Assembly (NCBI GenBank): GCA_017311185.1
Contig: JAESUZ010003283.1
Span: 799,501 to 863,500 of the forward strand
DNA length: 64,000 bases
Reading direction: 5' to 3'
Origin: Proteles cristata cristata
Lineage: Eukaryota > Chordata > Mammalia > Carnivora > Hyaenidae
Every line of letters begins with the position of its first letter. Position 1 is the stretch's first letter. The notes under the pieces are model-generated. The model had not been told where the DNA came from. It was given only the letters and a program-made list of their open reading frames with translations, and did not search any database. Positions 47,085-57,229 of this stretch are shown here, piece after piece. A program made the translations under genes and the position numbers.

Positions 47085-48224
47085 TCAGCCTTAAGTTTCT
47101 TTAAACAGTTGACATGTGCCAGTAGAATTTGGGGGCGTATTTGGATGTCTGGAAAAGGCAATTGTGTATTTGTATATTAACAAATAAATGCTTCTAATAG
47201 AAAACTGTCTCTCATTAGTGGCCATACAGGCCACATTGCCAGCAACACCTCTGAGCCGTCGAGACAATAGATCCATAGCCTGCAAGAGGCATTTTCGTGT
47301 AATGTAGCCTATAATTATAATTAAATATTAATTAAATATTTTTTCCAGTTTTGTCAATTTCCTCACAAAGAATTTTATGGAATTAACCTATTTCTATTTG
47401 CTAGTCTAGGTCTTACGATTAGTAAGTAATTGCCAGAAGTCATAGTTAAACTTGTTAAGTATACAAAGTATATAGTGAGATACTAATTTTGTAACGAAGG
47501 CAATAATTTATCAGATTGTAGATATTATGCTTTAAATCATAGATCCTCTCAAAAGAAGGTGTCCTGAGAATTGAATCTGCCAGATCATCAACATGCACTG
47601 TGGAGACATCTAATACTAAAATATAACATTAAAGGAAACCCAGTGCTTTCCACATGGCGTATTCTGCATTCATAAGCATGTGAAGAACAGGGGTTTTTTT
47701 TTGGTCAGCAATACAATATTTCTTACACGTATACATTTTTATATTCTTTATTGTTAATCAGAGAGCACATTGCTATTATACTACCAACTCACAAGGGATT
47801 TCTGACTATATTTTTATATTGATGACACAGTATCTAGCATTAAGCCAGCTTGAAAAAAAAGGCACCCTCTTATGTTAAAGTAAATTGGAATGATTTGGAT
47901 CAAAGGCAGAGATATTCAGATTGAGGGACTAAATCCCCCCCTTGAGATGATCTCTAAAGGTTCTCTTCTTAACCTAGATATTGAAACTAAAATTAAGCAG
48001 TTCTTTTAGTTAAATAAAATGTGTTCAGCTGACATAAAGTTGTAGAGAAGATTCCTGTCCATATTCCTCCTAGTTTCAAAATTCTAATGATTTGATGTCC
48101 TAGATGGAACAGATTCTTCAGTGCTAGTCTTCAAACAGTTACTTCCCTGAGGCTAAATTGGTATGAGACTAACCAAGACCAGAAACCCTAAGAATCACCT
48201 GAGAATATCTCTATTCAAAAATTG
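47085..48224. other. unique non-coding DNA
   Basis: AT-rich, with an ATTAAATATT duplication near 47318-47340. No gene or clear repeat. Confidence 0.45.
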
Positions 48225-48444
48225 GGCACACTCCACAGTGTGGAGGTTTCTCAAAAAATTAAAATAGAGCTCTCCTATGACCCAGCAATAACACTCTAAG
48301 GAATTTACCCAAGAGATACAGGAGTGCTGATGCATAGGGGCACATATACCCCAATGTTCACAGCAGCACTTTCAACAGTAGCCAAATCATGAAAGAGCCT
48401 AAATGTCCATCAACTGATGACTGAATCAAGATGTGGTTTTTCTA
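48225..48444 (+). mobile_element. LINE-1 3' portion (left part, split by SINE)
   Basis: The end of LINE-1 ORF2 in sense orientation: 'cagtgtggaggtttctcaaa', 'ctcctatgacccagcaataa', 'tacccaagagatacaggagt', 'aaatgtccatcaactgatga'. Frame-broken. Continues at 48685. Confidence 0.94.
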
Positions 48445-48667
48445 GGGGCGCCTGGGTGGCTTAGTCGGTTAAGCGTCCGACTTTCGCTTGGGTCATGATC
48501 TCGCGGTTCGTGGGTTCGAGCCCCGCGTCGGGCTCTGTGCTGACTGCCAGCTCGGAGACTCGAGCCTGTTTCAGTCTGTGACTCCCTCTCACTCTGACCC
48601 TCCCCTGCTCGTGCTGTCTCTCTCTCTCTCTCCTAGAAATAAATAAAACATTTAAAAAAAAAAAAAA
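48445..48667 (+). mobile_element. young carnivore SINE nested in LINE-1
   Basis: ggggcgcctgggtggcttag, 'gactttcgcttgggtcatga', gggttcgagccccgcgtcgg, 'tgactgccagctcggagac', 'cctgtttcagtctgtgactc' (AG lost), tail ctagaaataaataaaaca followed by a long A run. An exact 17-base target-site duplication aagatgtggtttttcta lies at 48428-48444 and 48668-48684. Head and B box look intact. Confidence 0.98.
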
Positions 48668-48684
48668 AAGATGTGGTTTTTCTA

Positions 48685-49062
48685 TACAATGGAATACTAC
48701 ATGGCAAAGAGAAAGAATCAAATCTGGCCATTTGTAGCAACATGGATGGAATGTGAGGGTATTATGCTAAGTGAAATAAGTCAGGCAGAGAAAGACAGAT
48801 ACCATATGTTTTCACTCATATGTGGAACAGAAGAAATTTAACAGAGGACCATTGGGGAGGGGAAGGGGAAAAATAATTAAGGAGAGGGAGGGAGACAAAC
48901 CACAAGACACTCTTAAATACTGAGAACAAGCTGAGGGTTGATGAGGGGTGGGGGAGGGGAAAATGGGTGATGGGCATGGAGGAGGGCACTTGTTAAGATA
49001 ACCACTGGGTGTTATATGGAAACCAACTTGACAATAAACTATATTTTTTAAAAAAAACAAAA
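48685..49062 (+). mobile_element. LINE-1 3' end (right part)
   Basis: Continues ORF2 ('acaatggaatactacatggc', 'aacatggatggaatgtgagg', 'taagtgaaataagtcaggca'), then a G-rich 3' UTR (four G runs at 48945-48967), 'accactgggtgttatatgga', AATAAA at 49033-49038 and an A tail. Confidence 0.96.
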
Positions 49063-49243
49063 TTAGGTCTCTGGGATGGCCAAAGGAGAATACTTTGTAA
49101 ACCAAAATTCTTTTAATCTATTACTGGGAATATGATGATGTATCAGAATACAATGAAATTTCTTACTTTCATTGCTGTATCAGGACTTCACCAGTTGACT
49201 ATGGCTAGAAACTCACTCAAAGTAACAAACCACTTACTAACCT

Positions 49244-49391
49244 TTAGAGTGTCAGGTTTCCCTGGAGGGCCTATCAAATCCTCGGGCCCCATCCCTAGAG
49301 GTTCTGAGTCAGAAATGAGCATTTCTAACAAGTTCTCAGGTGATGATAATGCTGCTGCTCCAGGGACCACACTTTGAGAAACACTGACTTG
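49244..49391 (-). mobile_element. MER20 (hAT-Charlie) DNA transposon, antisense
   Basis: 'ccctggagggcctatcaaat', 'cgggccccatccctagaggt', 'ctgagtcagaaatgagcatt', 'aacaagttctcaggtgatg', 'gaccacactttgagaaacac' match MER20 reversed, with good preservation at the end. Confidence 0.85.
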
Positions 49392-50109
49392 ATCAAGTAA
49401 ATAAAAACAAAAACAAAAAAAGGCCCACGTAATTTTTAAGTCCAGGGATCCGGGAATCCTATTGCTGCTTTGGGCTTGGCTGGCCCACAAGAAGGAGCTT
49501 AAATACCATAATGAAAGTTCCCTCTCTCCAATTATTAGGCAGATTCACTCTGTGTAAGCACTAAATGATCACTAGCACACCCATAATCAAGTCCTACAGG
49601 ATCAGCAGATTCATCACAAATAGACAATCTTGCCCAATCCTGTAAGAGAAGAATTTTAGGGAGGGCTCTGATTGGCCTTAGCTTAGTCACAGGCCTATTT
49701 CTGGAAGAAAAAAAAAAAAATGACTGAGCCTAGGGTAATGGTGCACAGTTACTGTGCAGGCTGAGGCCATATGAGTGCCCCATGTGCCTAAGCAGTTCCT
49801 TTAATAAACGTGGTCATTTCACTTCTCTTGCCTTTAGACTGACCTGTGTCCACAAAATTCCTCAGTCCTTCACGTGAGAATGTTTGGCACGGCAGCCCCC
49901 GGGCCAAATGATGCATGAAAACATCCATGCCCAAATTGGGAGCATTGTCTACATACCAAGCCTGGAGCCTATTTTATATGTAAGTATAGAGTTTAAATTA
50001 TCTTAATGAAATTTTATCTTCAGTAGTATTCTAGTTATGACAGTAACAACATTTTAAGCAGATAGAGTCTCTGACAGTAATATCGCTTGTCCAGGAATGA
50101 AAGGATGAG
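49392..50109. other. non-coding DNA with possible LTR-like patch
   Basis: The patch 49660-49870 has 'gctctgattggccttagctt', 'cctttaataaacgtggtcat' and 'tgacctgtgtccacaaaatt', recalling the U3-R-U5 layout of an old endogenous-retrovirus LTR (CCAAT-like tgattgg, then AATAAA). No terminal TG...CA pair or duplication was confirmed, and there are no viral genes. Confidence 0.3.
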
Positions 50110-50460
50110 AACATAAAAACTGGTGAGGACCCATGGTCCCGGACGCAGAGTTCAGCAGTTCAGATGATTTCTCTTCTAAGCATGAGGTGAACTGGTTCAC
50201 ATGGAGAGGCCCTTTAAATGACATGATTTAATGTGACTAAAAGATGTCCAGATGGCACACACTGCCTCTACTGGGAGGAGAGGTCAGCCGGCAATTGGCT
50301 TGAACACAAACCACATGAATGCGGAGCTACGAGCTACCCGTCAGGGTCGGTCTTTGCAAGCTCCCGGTGGGTGAAATAATCAAGCACGGTGACAGTGCTC
50401 CCCAGGTGCAAGGAAACATGGTGACTTTAACGCCACCCTAAGTGTTGTCAGATACAGGAC
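50110..50460. promoter_or_regulatory. CpG-richer unique patch, possible regulatory element
   Basis: About a dozen CpGs in 350 bases (for example in ggtcccggacgcag, tgcggagctacgagctaccc, cgtcagggtcggtc, taacgccacc) against a CpG-poor background. It is not part of a recognised repeat. It does not look dense enough for a classical CpG island, and no promoter motif is clear. Confidence 0.28.
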
Positions 50461-50633
50461 GACTGTTTTAGGAGCAATATTTTAATATAAATCATCATCT
50501 GTTGTATTTGTTTAATAAGAAAATAAATATTACTAGAAATACTAGATGAGAACTCTAATTTGAATCCACGATTCTATATATCACTGAATTCATGTGAGCA
50601 TTGCGAGATGACATTTAAAATTACAGCAGCAGA

Positions 50634-50813
50634 GGGGCCCCTGGGTGGCTCAGTCGTTAGCCTCCAACTTCGGCTCAGGTCATGATCTCGTACTTTGTGA
50701 GTTCGAGCCCCATATCCAGCTCTGTGCTGGCTGCTCAGCCCCTCCCCCTTTATGCCCCTCCCCCTCTCCTGCTCTGTCTCTCCCTCAAAAATAAACATTA
50801 AAAAAAAATTAAT
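50634..50813 (+). mobile_element. carnivore SINE, shortened body
   Basis: ggggcccctgggtggctcag, 'cggctcaggtcatgatctcg', gttcgagccc, a short C-rich body and 'aaaaataaacattaaa'. The flanks aaaattacagcagca (50617-50631) and aaaattacaagcagca (50814-50829) differ by one inserted base. Confidence 0.95.
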
Positions 50814-51065
50814 AAAATTACAAGCAGCATAAGCACTTATACTCTTAACGTACACCTTTATTAAAGGTAATTGAGGTGACTAAAAATTGAGCCAAACAAC
50901 ACAAAAGGCTATAGATATAGTTAAAGGATAGTTAGTACAATTGCAATATCCTAAAATCATACTTTGCCTTATAAACTAAGGGGTGCTCTCTAAAAAATGA
51001 CTACTAAAACACTGTGGCTTTCAAAATAGTAAAGACCTGAAAAGATATTATCAAGAAGAAAAAAT

Positions 51066-51286
51066 GGGGCACCTTTGTGGCTTAGTTGGTTAGGTGTCCG
51101 ACTTTGGCTCAGGTCATGATCTCATGGCTCCTGAGTTCAAGCCCTGCATCAGGCTTTGTGCTGATAGCTCAGAGCCTGGAGCCTGCTTCAGATTCTGTGT
51201 CTCCTTCTCTCTCTGGCCCTCCCCATGCATGCTGTCTCTGTCTCATTAAAAATGAATAAATGTTAAAAAAATTTCTTAAGAAAAAG
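51066..51286 (+). mobile_element. carnivore SINE
   Basis: ggggcacctttgtggcttag, 'tttggctcaggtcatgatct', 'gctgatagctcagagcctgg', 'cagattctgtgtctcc', tail 'aaaaatgaataaatg'. An aagaaaaa flank on both sides is a weak duplication. Confidence 0.95.
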
Positions 51287-51605
51287 CTGCTAATCATTTA
51301 TTTTATAACAGAGTTTGTACAAAATACAGGTGAACAAAGACAAAAGAGACACATTCATTTAAAAGAATATGGTTAAATATAATTCTGTCTATAAGAAAAT
51401 TTCAAATCATCTTGAACTTGGTGACATATATGTTAGAAGTAGCCAAACCTAATGTTTCACTGAAAAGCAAAATGTAAAGTACTTACATTTCCCCAGTTCA
51501 GAAATAATGCCTCTTCAAGCTAACAGGAGATAAGGGACATGTCCTCCTATCTCATTATTTAAGAAAGGAAAGTGGACAATGATATGGCAAAATGAGACAT
51601 ACATA
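51287..51605. other. short unique interval
   Basis: No gene or recognised repeat. Confidence 0.4.
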
Positions 51606-51621
51606 GAATGAGTAATTTGCT

Positions 51622-51890
51622 GGGGTGACTTGGATGGCTCAGTCAGCTGAGTGACTGACTCTTGAGTTTGGCCCAGTTCATGATCTCATGGTTAATGGGA
51701 TTAAACCCTGTATCTGGCTCTGTGCTGAGGGCGTGGAGCCTACTTGGGATTCTCTCTCTCTCCCTCCTCCTCTGCCCCTCCCCTGCTCTTGCACACAGGT
51801 GCATGAACATGTATATGTGTGTGTGCTTGCAGATGCTCTCTCTCTCTCAAATAAATAAATAATAAATAAATAAATAAACAAACACCTAGT
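51622..51890 (+). mobile_element. carnivore SINE, older form
   Basis: ggggtgacttggatggctca, 'gactcttgagtttggcccag', body 'gctgagggcgtggagcctac', a CT and TG tract, tail (AAAT)n. The duplication gaatgagtaattt (51606-51618) and gaatgagtgattt (51891-51903) differs at one base. Confidence 0.94.
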
Positions 51891-51914
51891 GAATGAGTGA
51901 TTTTCAGAGACTCA

Positions 51915-52012
51915 CAAAAAAAAACTAGCAGCAAAATTAGAATCAGAATACATGACCTGTCTACCAGAACACTTCTTGTTCCATTATACCATCTCTTTCT
52001 CTCTCAGCCATC
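51915..52012 (+). mobile_element. MIR-family fragment
   Basis: 'agaatcagaatacatgacct' and 'ttccattataccatctcttt' resemble the distal MIR end (gaacccaggtcttctga ... tccactacaccatgc). Diverged. Confidence 0.42.
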
Positions 52013-52094
52013 AGGTTAGGTTGTAAGCTAACATAGAACAATTAATCATAGTACTTAAAGCTATAAAATTCCCAGAGAGATCATTTATTTTCAG

Positions 52095-52260
52095 CTTCCA
52101 GTCAATAAGCTGTGAAGTATTTTCAGCTCCATTTTGCACATGAGGTAATTGGGATCAGAGTGATATGTCAAATATTAAACATCTAGTAGGTTTAGAAGGA
52201 AAGACCATAAGTCGGATCTCCTTAATCTTAGGTGACTATTCTTTGTGCTGTTATATAGTG
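52095..52260 (+). mobile_element. MIR SINE
   Basis: 'tccattttgcacatgaggta', 'tcaaatattaaacatctagt', 'ccataagtcggatctcctta' and 'actattctttgtgctg' match the sense MIR core through its 3' end. Confidence 0.65.
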
Positions 52261-52650
52261 TCTTTCAAAATAACTATGCCCCTAACTGAGGTTGAACCAC
52301 CAACATACCTAGCAATTAAAAGCAAAACATGTAAATACTTATTTACAGAAATTTTGGTTAAATATCATATTACAGGAGATATTCCTAAACAACAAATCAG
52401 AAAGTAAGATTCTCTGCAGGACTTGGTATCTTGAGTCTGGAAGCAGTAAATAGATATATTTTCCATTTTGCTTATTCTATGCATTTGAGGAATTCATATT
52501 TTAGAAGTAATACTTAAATCATGTCATTTTATGATGTTTCAAGGTCTTCTAAAGAATTGAAATTTGACTCTTAAAGTGATGAGGACTCATGTGCTCTAGG
52601 ATGGACAGAGAAGTTTTGATAGAGGAATTAATTACCCACACTCAGGTACT
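52261..52650. other. unique non-coding DNA
   Basis: No recognised repeat. The 80-codon plus frame at 52165-52407 starts in MIR and has no domain. Confidence 0.4.
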
Positions 52651-52665
52651 ATACAGCCTGATTTT

Positions 52666-52868
52666 ATGATATATTTTTCATATTTTAATTAATTAATTAA
52701 TGAGAGAGAGAAGATAGAGGGTCACAAAGAGAGAGACAGAGAATATCAAAAAGTTTCCACACTCAACATGGAGCCCAACACACAGCTCAGTCCCTCAACC
52801 CTGGGATCACACCCTGAACTAAAATCAAGAGTCAGGAGCTCAATGGACTGAGTCATCCGGGCCCCTCC
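52666..52868 (-). mobile_element. carnivore SINE, antisense
   Basis: 'attaattaattaatgagaga', GA tract, 'caacatggagcccaacac', 'aaatcaagagtcaggagctc', ending catccgggcccctc. The exact 15-base target-site duplication atacagcctgatttt lies at 52651-52665 and 52869-52883. The body is diverged. Confidence 0.93.
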
Positions 52869-52914
52869 ATACAGCCTGATTTTTAAATCTTTAACCTACC
52901 CTGCTCTTTACATG

Positions 52915-53062
52915 AATTTCTTAAATTTTGGTTTCTTCGTATGTAATATAGGATAGTACTGTAGGCTTCACAAGTTTGTATAAAGATTAAATGATATATG
53001 CAAAGTGCTTAGTACAATGACAGTAATTGCTCAATAAATATTAGCTACTGTTAGCTAGGAGC
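52915..53062 (-). mobile_element. MIR SINE 3' half, antisense
   Basis: 'tgtataaagattaaatgata', 'atgcaaagtgcttagtacaa', 'attgctcaataaatattagc' match antisense MIR (gaggattaaatgagata ... aaagcgcttagcacag ... gctcaataaatgttagc). Confidence 0.85.
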
Positions 53063-53079
53063 TCTATAGTCAGCATTTG

Positions 53080-53490
53080 CTGAGATAAGCTTCCATAACA
53101 AACAATCCAGGAATCTCAGTGGCTTTTGACACAAATGTTTGTTACTCACTCGTGTTACATGTCAGCTATGGATCAGATTTATCTTGGCTCTATTCACTTG
53201 TCCAATCTAGGATCTAAGTGGGAAAAAATCACCCATATGTAAGGTGTACTATTCTCAGGGTAAAAGGAAAAGAGGAATGTTCCTGACCGGTGGCTCTTAA
53301 AGTTTCTGCATAGATGTGGTATATGTTATTCCCCCTCACATTCTATTGGCCAAAGTAACTCACATAGCCAAGTGAGGAAGTATATTTTTCCAAAGGCTGA
53401 TATTGGGATTACATGGCAATGAATGGAGATGTATAATTCCCTCTCCTGGAGTCAGCAAATAATTGAGAACGACAACTAGTTCTACCATAG
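53080..53490 (+). repeat. ancient interspersed repeat, class unassigned
   Basis: 'aggaatctcagtggcttttg', 'catgtcagctatggatcaga', 'cacattctattggccaaagt', 'aactcacatagcc' and 'gaacgacaactagttctacc' follow, in order, a common mammalian repeat (cttagtggcttaaaacaac ... gtcagctgggc ... ttattggtcagaact ... cacatggcc ... acaactagcagtctctgcc). I do not name the family. Confidence 0.48.
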
Positions 53491-53564
53491 TTAGTGACTC
53501 CGTAAAGGAAGCTATATAAGAAGCACTTTACAAAGAGCCAAAACATATTGGTTCTGCCTAATGT

Positions 53565-53700
53565 ATCTCTGCTACTAGTATGATGTGCAAAAAGACATTG
53601 ATCCCTCTAAATTTTAGGTTCCTTGTACGTTCAAGGACTGTTGTAAGAATTAAATGAGGTAAAGACACTCAAGTAAAGCCCTGTATAGAAATTCAAAGCA
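53565..53700 (-). mobile_element. MIR fragment, antisense
   Basis: 'attgatccctctaaatttta', 'ttgtaagaattaaatgaggt' and 'aagtaaagccctgtatagaa' resemble antisense MIR. Confidence 0.55.
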
Positions 53701-54029
53701 GTGATGAGCACTTTGGGAAACTGACCTATTGTTGCCCTGGATTGTAAACACAAAAATGCAGGCAAACCAAATATTTTATTAAGAGCTCTGAGTGCTTATC
53801 AATCATGAGGGCTCCCACTGGGCATAGGTAGGCAATAGTAAAACCATTTACCACCAAGAAAATAAAAAATGAAATAACTTGCTGAACCTCAGCAAAAACA
53901 AGCATGAAGTAGAGATCTTAAAACAGAAGTCATGAACCCTACTACTACAATCTTAAGATAAAGGAGAAAATGAATGACAAACTTCCACTGATACACAATA
54001 GTCCAACATTGTTTTCTCAACTCATCATT
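53701..54029. other. unique non-coding DNA
   Basis: No gene or recognised repeat. Confidence 0.4.
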
Positions 54030-54565
54030 CATTATTCAATCAGTGACTCACTCATTCATCCAGTAATTATTTATTGTTCACCTGTTTTGTGCCTGGTTGA
54101 GGGGTAGAGAAATAACAATGAATAAAACATAACACATCCATGATATTACAACCCTTGTGTCTAATTAAGTGTCTAATTAAGAAGACCAGTATTAATTAGA
54201 TAATTATATTAATAATGTATAATTGAAAAATAGGAAATGTGCCATTGAAGGAAAGAAGATGATCCCATGAAAATGTATGAAAGTGAGAACAGGGAAAACT
54301 TTTCAGAATAGGTGATTTTGACCTGAGATTTGAAGAGGTCCTACCGTAGTTCACAGGACTAAGGCTACAGGGGGATGGGAGACTTGATGGTGAAGAACAT
54401 CTCAGTCACAATAGTCCAAGGTGAGAGGGAGTATGACACGTAGAGAAACTGGAAATCCCCTGTGTTTGGAACACAGAGACAAAGAGTGATGAGCGAGAGG
54501 ATGGCCTGAGGAGTGGAAGCTGAGTTCTACAGGGTCTTATAGGTTCTAACTATCTATCTTTATTC
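54030..54565 (-). mobile_element. L2 LINE, antisense
   Basis: 'ctcactcattcatccagtaa', 'ttattgttcacctgttttgt', 'gacctgagatttgaagaggt', 'gatgagcgagaggatggcct', 'ctacagggtcttataggttc' follow the reversed L2 3' region over about 530 bases. Confidence 0.7.
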
Positions 54566-54619
54566 AAATGTCAGTGAGACACCATTAAGTAAAATTAAGT
54601 AGAAGCTTGGTATAATTCG

Positions 54620-54800
54620 ATTTTATTTTTTTAATCAAAGTAATATATGCATTGGTTAAAAAGTAAATTGTGCAGGAAGATTTATAAGGGAAAGTGATAG
54701 TCTCTCATCTCAACTTCACACTTTCCTAGACTCACTCCCCAGAGGAAAAACCACTTCTCACCACTTTTTTTTTAGTTCTCCTTTCGTTACTGTGATAGTG
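54620..54800 (-). mobile_element. old LINE-1 3' UTR fragment, antisense
   Basis: 'aatcaaagtaatatatgcat', 'tggttaaaaagtaaattgtg', 'gactcactccccagaggaaa' resemble the antisense L1M 3' region (attgtaaaaaattcaaaca ... ccactccccagaggtaacc). Confidence 0.52.
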
Positions 54801-55190
54801 CTAAATGAATTGTTTAGTCTTTAATTTCTCAACCCATCCTCAATAATATACTTTTCAACTTCCTGGTACTGAAGGTAGAGATTTAACTCACATTCTCTCA
54901 CTTCTTATTAGCCCATTCACCAAGTTTTAAATCATTATTTCAATGCCCCTGTCATTCCCTTTGTAACTGTAAATATTATATTTAAGCCTCTATTAAATGT
55001 TCCAGGAAATATAAATAGTATGTCTCTAGTAGTGCCTCTACTATATTAAGATATTAGTACCTAGCTTGTTCTTTTCTTCCTCTCTCCTCCTCTCTACCTG
55101 CTTCCTCATTTCTATAACTACCACTTGCATCTGTGTGCACCAATGAGATTGGTCATCATTGACCATACGTCCTTATCTTATTTTGCTATC
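54801..55190. other. unique non-coding DNA
   Basis: No gene or recognised repeat. Confidence 0.38.
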
Positions 55191-55202
55191 AAAATATGCT
55201 AA

Positions 55203-55421
55203 TCTTTTTTAAAAAAGCTTATTGATTTATTTTGAGACACACCAAGAGAGGCATGTGAGTGGAGAAGGGGCAGAGACAGAGAGGGAGAGAAAGAATCCCT
55301 ATCAGGCTCCACACTATCAGCCCAGAACCCAATAGGGTTGGATCTCACTAACCATGAGATTATGACCTGAGCTGAAATCAAGAGTCTGATGCTTAATCAA
55401 CGGAATCCCCCAGGAGCCTGT
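55203..55421 (-). mobile_element. carnivore SINE, antisense
   Basis: 'aagcttattgatttattttg', GA tract, 'ggctccacactatcagccca', 'atgagattatgacctgagct', 'caagagtctgatgcttaatc'. The flank aaaatatgctaa is exact at 55191-55202 and 55422-55433. Confidence 0.94.
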
Positions 55422-55433
55422 AAAATATGCTAA

Positions 55434-55837
55434 CCTGATAAAAGTTAGGTGGAAATCCCTTCCTCCATTTCTCTTCCTTGGATGTGTTTATGCAAGATTG
55501 AAATTATTTGTTCCTTGGAATATTTACTGGACTTCAACTGTAAAATTATCTAGGTTTGTTGCTTTCTATGTAAAAATGAATCTGATTTCTTATAATGAAA
55601 AACCTATTCAGTTTTACTTGCTCCATCAAGGGTGAATGCCCAGACCCCAAGTACCACTGGTCTTCTGGAGCAGCTTTTCTTGGGGAAGACCTCACTGAGG
55701 CAAGAGTGGTGGCTAACCTGAGGGTCCATCCAGTGCATTCCAGAGCAATACACAAGGATCTTTCAAGGCTCAACATCAAATTTCTATACAAGCTACCCTT
55801 CCTCCTTGGGTTCCAGGGATTTTAAGTGGCATGGTTA
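55434..55837. other. unique non-coding DNA
   Basis: Overlapping frames on opposite strands (plus 55595-55825, minus 55546-55791) have no domain resemblance. No repeat seen. Confidence 0.4.
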
Positions 55838-56063
55838 GGGTGTCTGGGTGGCTCAGTCAGCTTAGCATCCAACTTTGGCTCAGGTCATGATCTTGTGGTC
55901 TCATGACTTTGAGCCCCACATCAGGCTCCCTGTTGTCAGCACAGAGCCCACTTTGGATCCTCTGTCTCTCTCTCTGCCCCTCCCCTGCTCCCATTCTCTC
56001 TGTCTCTGTCTCTGACTGTCTCTGTCTCTCTCTTTCTCTCAAAAATAAACATTAAAAAAAAGA
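55838..56063 (+). mobile_element. carnivore SINE
   Basis: gggtgtctgggtggctcagt, 'tttggctcaggtcatgatct', 'gttgtcagcacagagcccac', a long CT/TGTCTC tract, tail 'aaaaataaacattaaa'. The flanks gtggcatggtta (55826-55837) and gttgcatgatta (56064-56075) are an imperfect duplication. Confidence 0.94.
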
Positions 56064-56075
56064 GTTGCATGATTA

Positions 56076-56599
56076 AGGAAGAACTAGCCTCTTCTCTAGG
56101 ATACATCAGCTGATATAGCTCAAGGATACATCAGCAGAAAGATATGTTACCCTCTTAACATTGATGGGCTAAAAGAGTACACTGATGTGATGGAGAGCTG
56201 GAATTCAAGTCCTGCGATGGTAGCACTGTGACCAAGTGGTGCAGAGTTTGTGCCCAGTGCCTCATCAGCCCCTTAGCTTTCAAGAATTGGGAAGAAAGAA
56301 AGTTTTTCCTGGTTTGAATTCCAAGACTGGTGATTCAGCTACATGAAATGATGGACCAATGTCTTGATCTGTTCTTATCAGCATTCTTCTAGAACTGACC
56401 ATAGTAACCATTATGGTCATAGCAGGTGTAGTCACAGCATAGTAACTGCTAGGCTCTGACCAGTTTTCATGGAGTTCTACTTGAAGCTAAACTCCTTTTC
56501 TGAGAAAGCTAGGCTGTAGAAAATCTGTCTTGGACAAGTTGATCCTTACCTCTTAGGTTTTCTGTATCTTCCTAAATAATTTTTTATAACGTTTTTAAG
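56076..56599. other. unique non-coding DNA
   Basis: Contains a 13-base direct repeat aggatacatcagc (56098-56110 and 56123-56135) and a small inverted repeat TGACCATA/TATGGTCA (56396-56419). No gene recognised. Confidence 0.45.
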
Positions 56600-56800
56600 A
56601 GAATGCATTTATTTCATCTAATTTATCAAATTTCTTCAGATAAAACGGTCCATAATATGCATATCACTTTTTAAATTTCTCCTTTAAAAATCATTTGCCA
56701 ATTGTAAGTTTTTTAAAGAAACAATTTTTAACCTTGTCTTTCTATTCTTGTAGTTGGTTTTTGTGTTCGTTGATTTCATTTGCCTAACAATTTTGAGTGA
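56600..56800 (-). mobile_element. old LINE-1 fragment, antisense
   Basis: 'tttcatctaatttatcaaat', 'ttcttcagataaaacggtcc', then 'taaagaaacaatttttaacc' resemble antisense L1 ORF2 sequence. Diverged. Confidence 0.42.
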
Positions 56801-56854
56801 ATTCCAACAAGTAGCAAAGCATTCTTCTAGATTATGGAGCAAAAAAAAAGTTCA

Positions 56855-57228
56855 AAAATCCCTTATCTGATGAAACTTAGATTCTAATGTAAAGACAAGA
56901 ATAAATATGTAAAGTACATTCTGTGTTAAATGTGATATCCTTAATGGATAAAAATATATCTGGGTAGTGGAGTTAAGGACTCTGGATATAGGAGTGTAAT
57001 TTTGTAAAAGGGAGTCAAAATAGCCCTCACAGAAAAGGTCACATTTGGGAAAGGTCTGAATAAGAACAGGGAGAGCCCTGCCATTCTCAGAAGGAAAAGC
57101 ATTGTATGCAGTGATACCAGGATGATCCTGGTGTGAGAGCAATGTTGGACATGTTAGAAGGTCATCAAGATCCTTTCATGATTGGTGTGGAGCCAGCAAA
57201 AGAGAAAGAAGTGAATGAGAGGGAGATA
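56855..57228 (-). mobile_element. L2-like LINE, antisense
   Basis: 'aacttagattctaatgtaaa', 'agccctcacagaaaaggtca', 'cacatttgggaaaggtctga', 'aaggaaaagcattgtatgca', 'tgtggagccagcaaaagaga' parallel the antisense L2 3' region. The 96-codon minus frame here is part of the repeat. Confidence 0.5.
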
Positions 57229-57229
57229 T

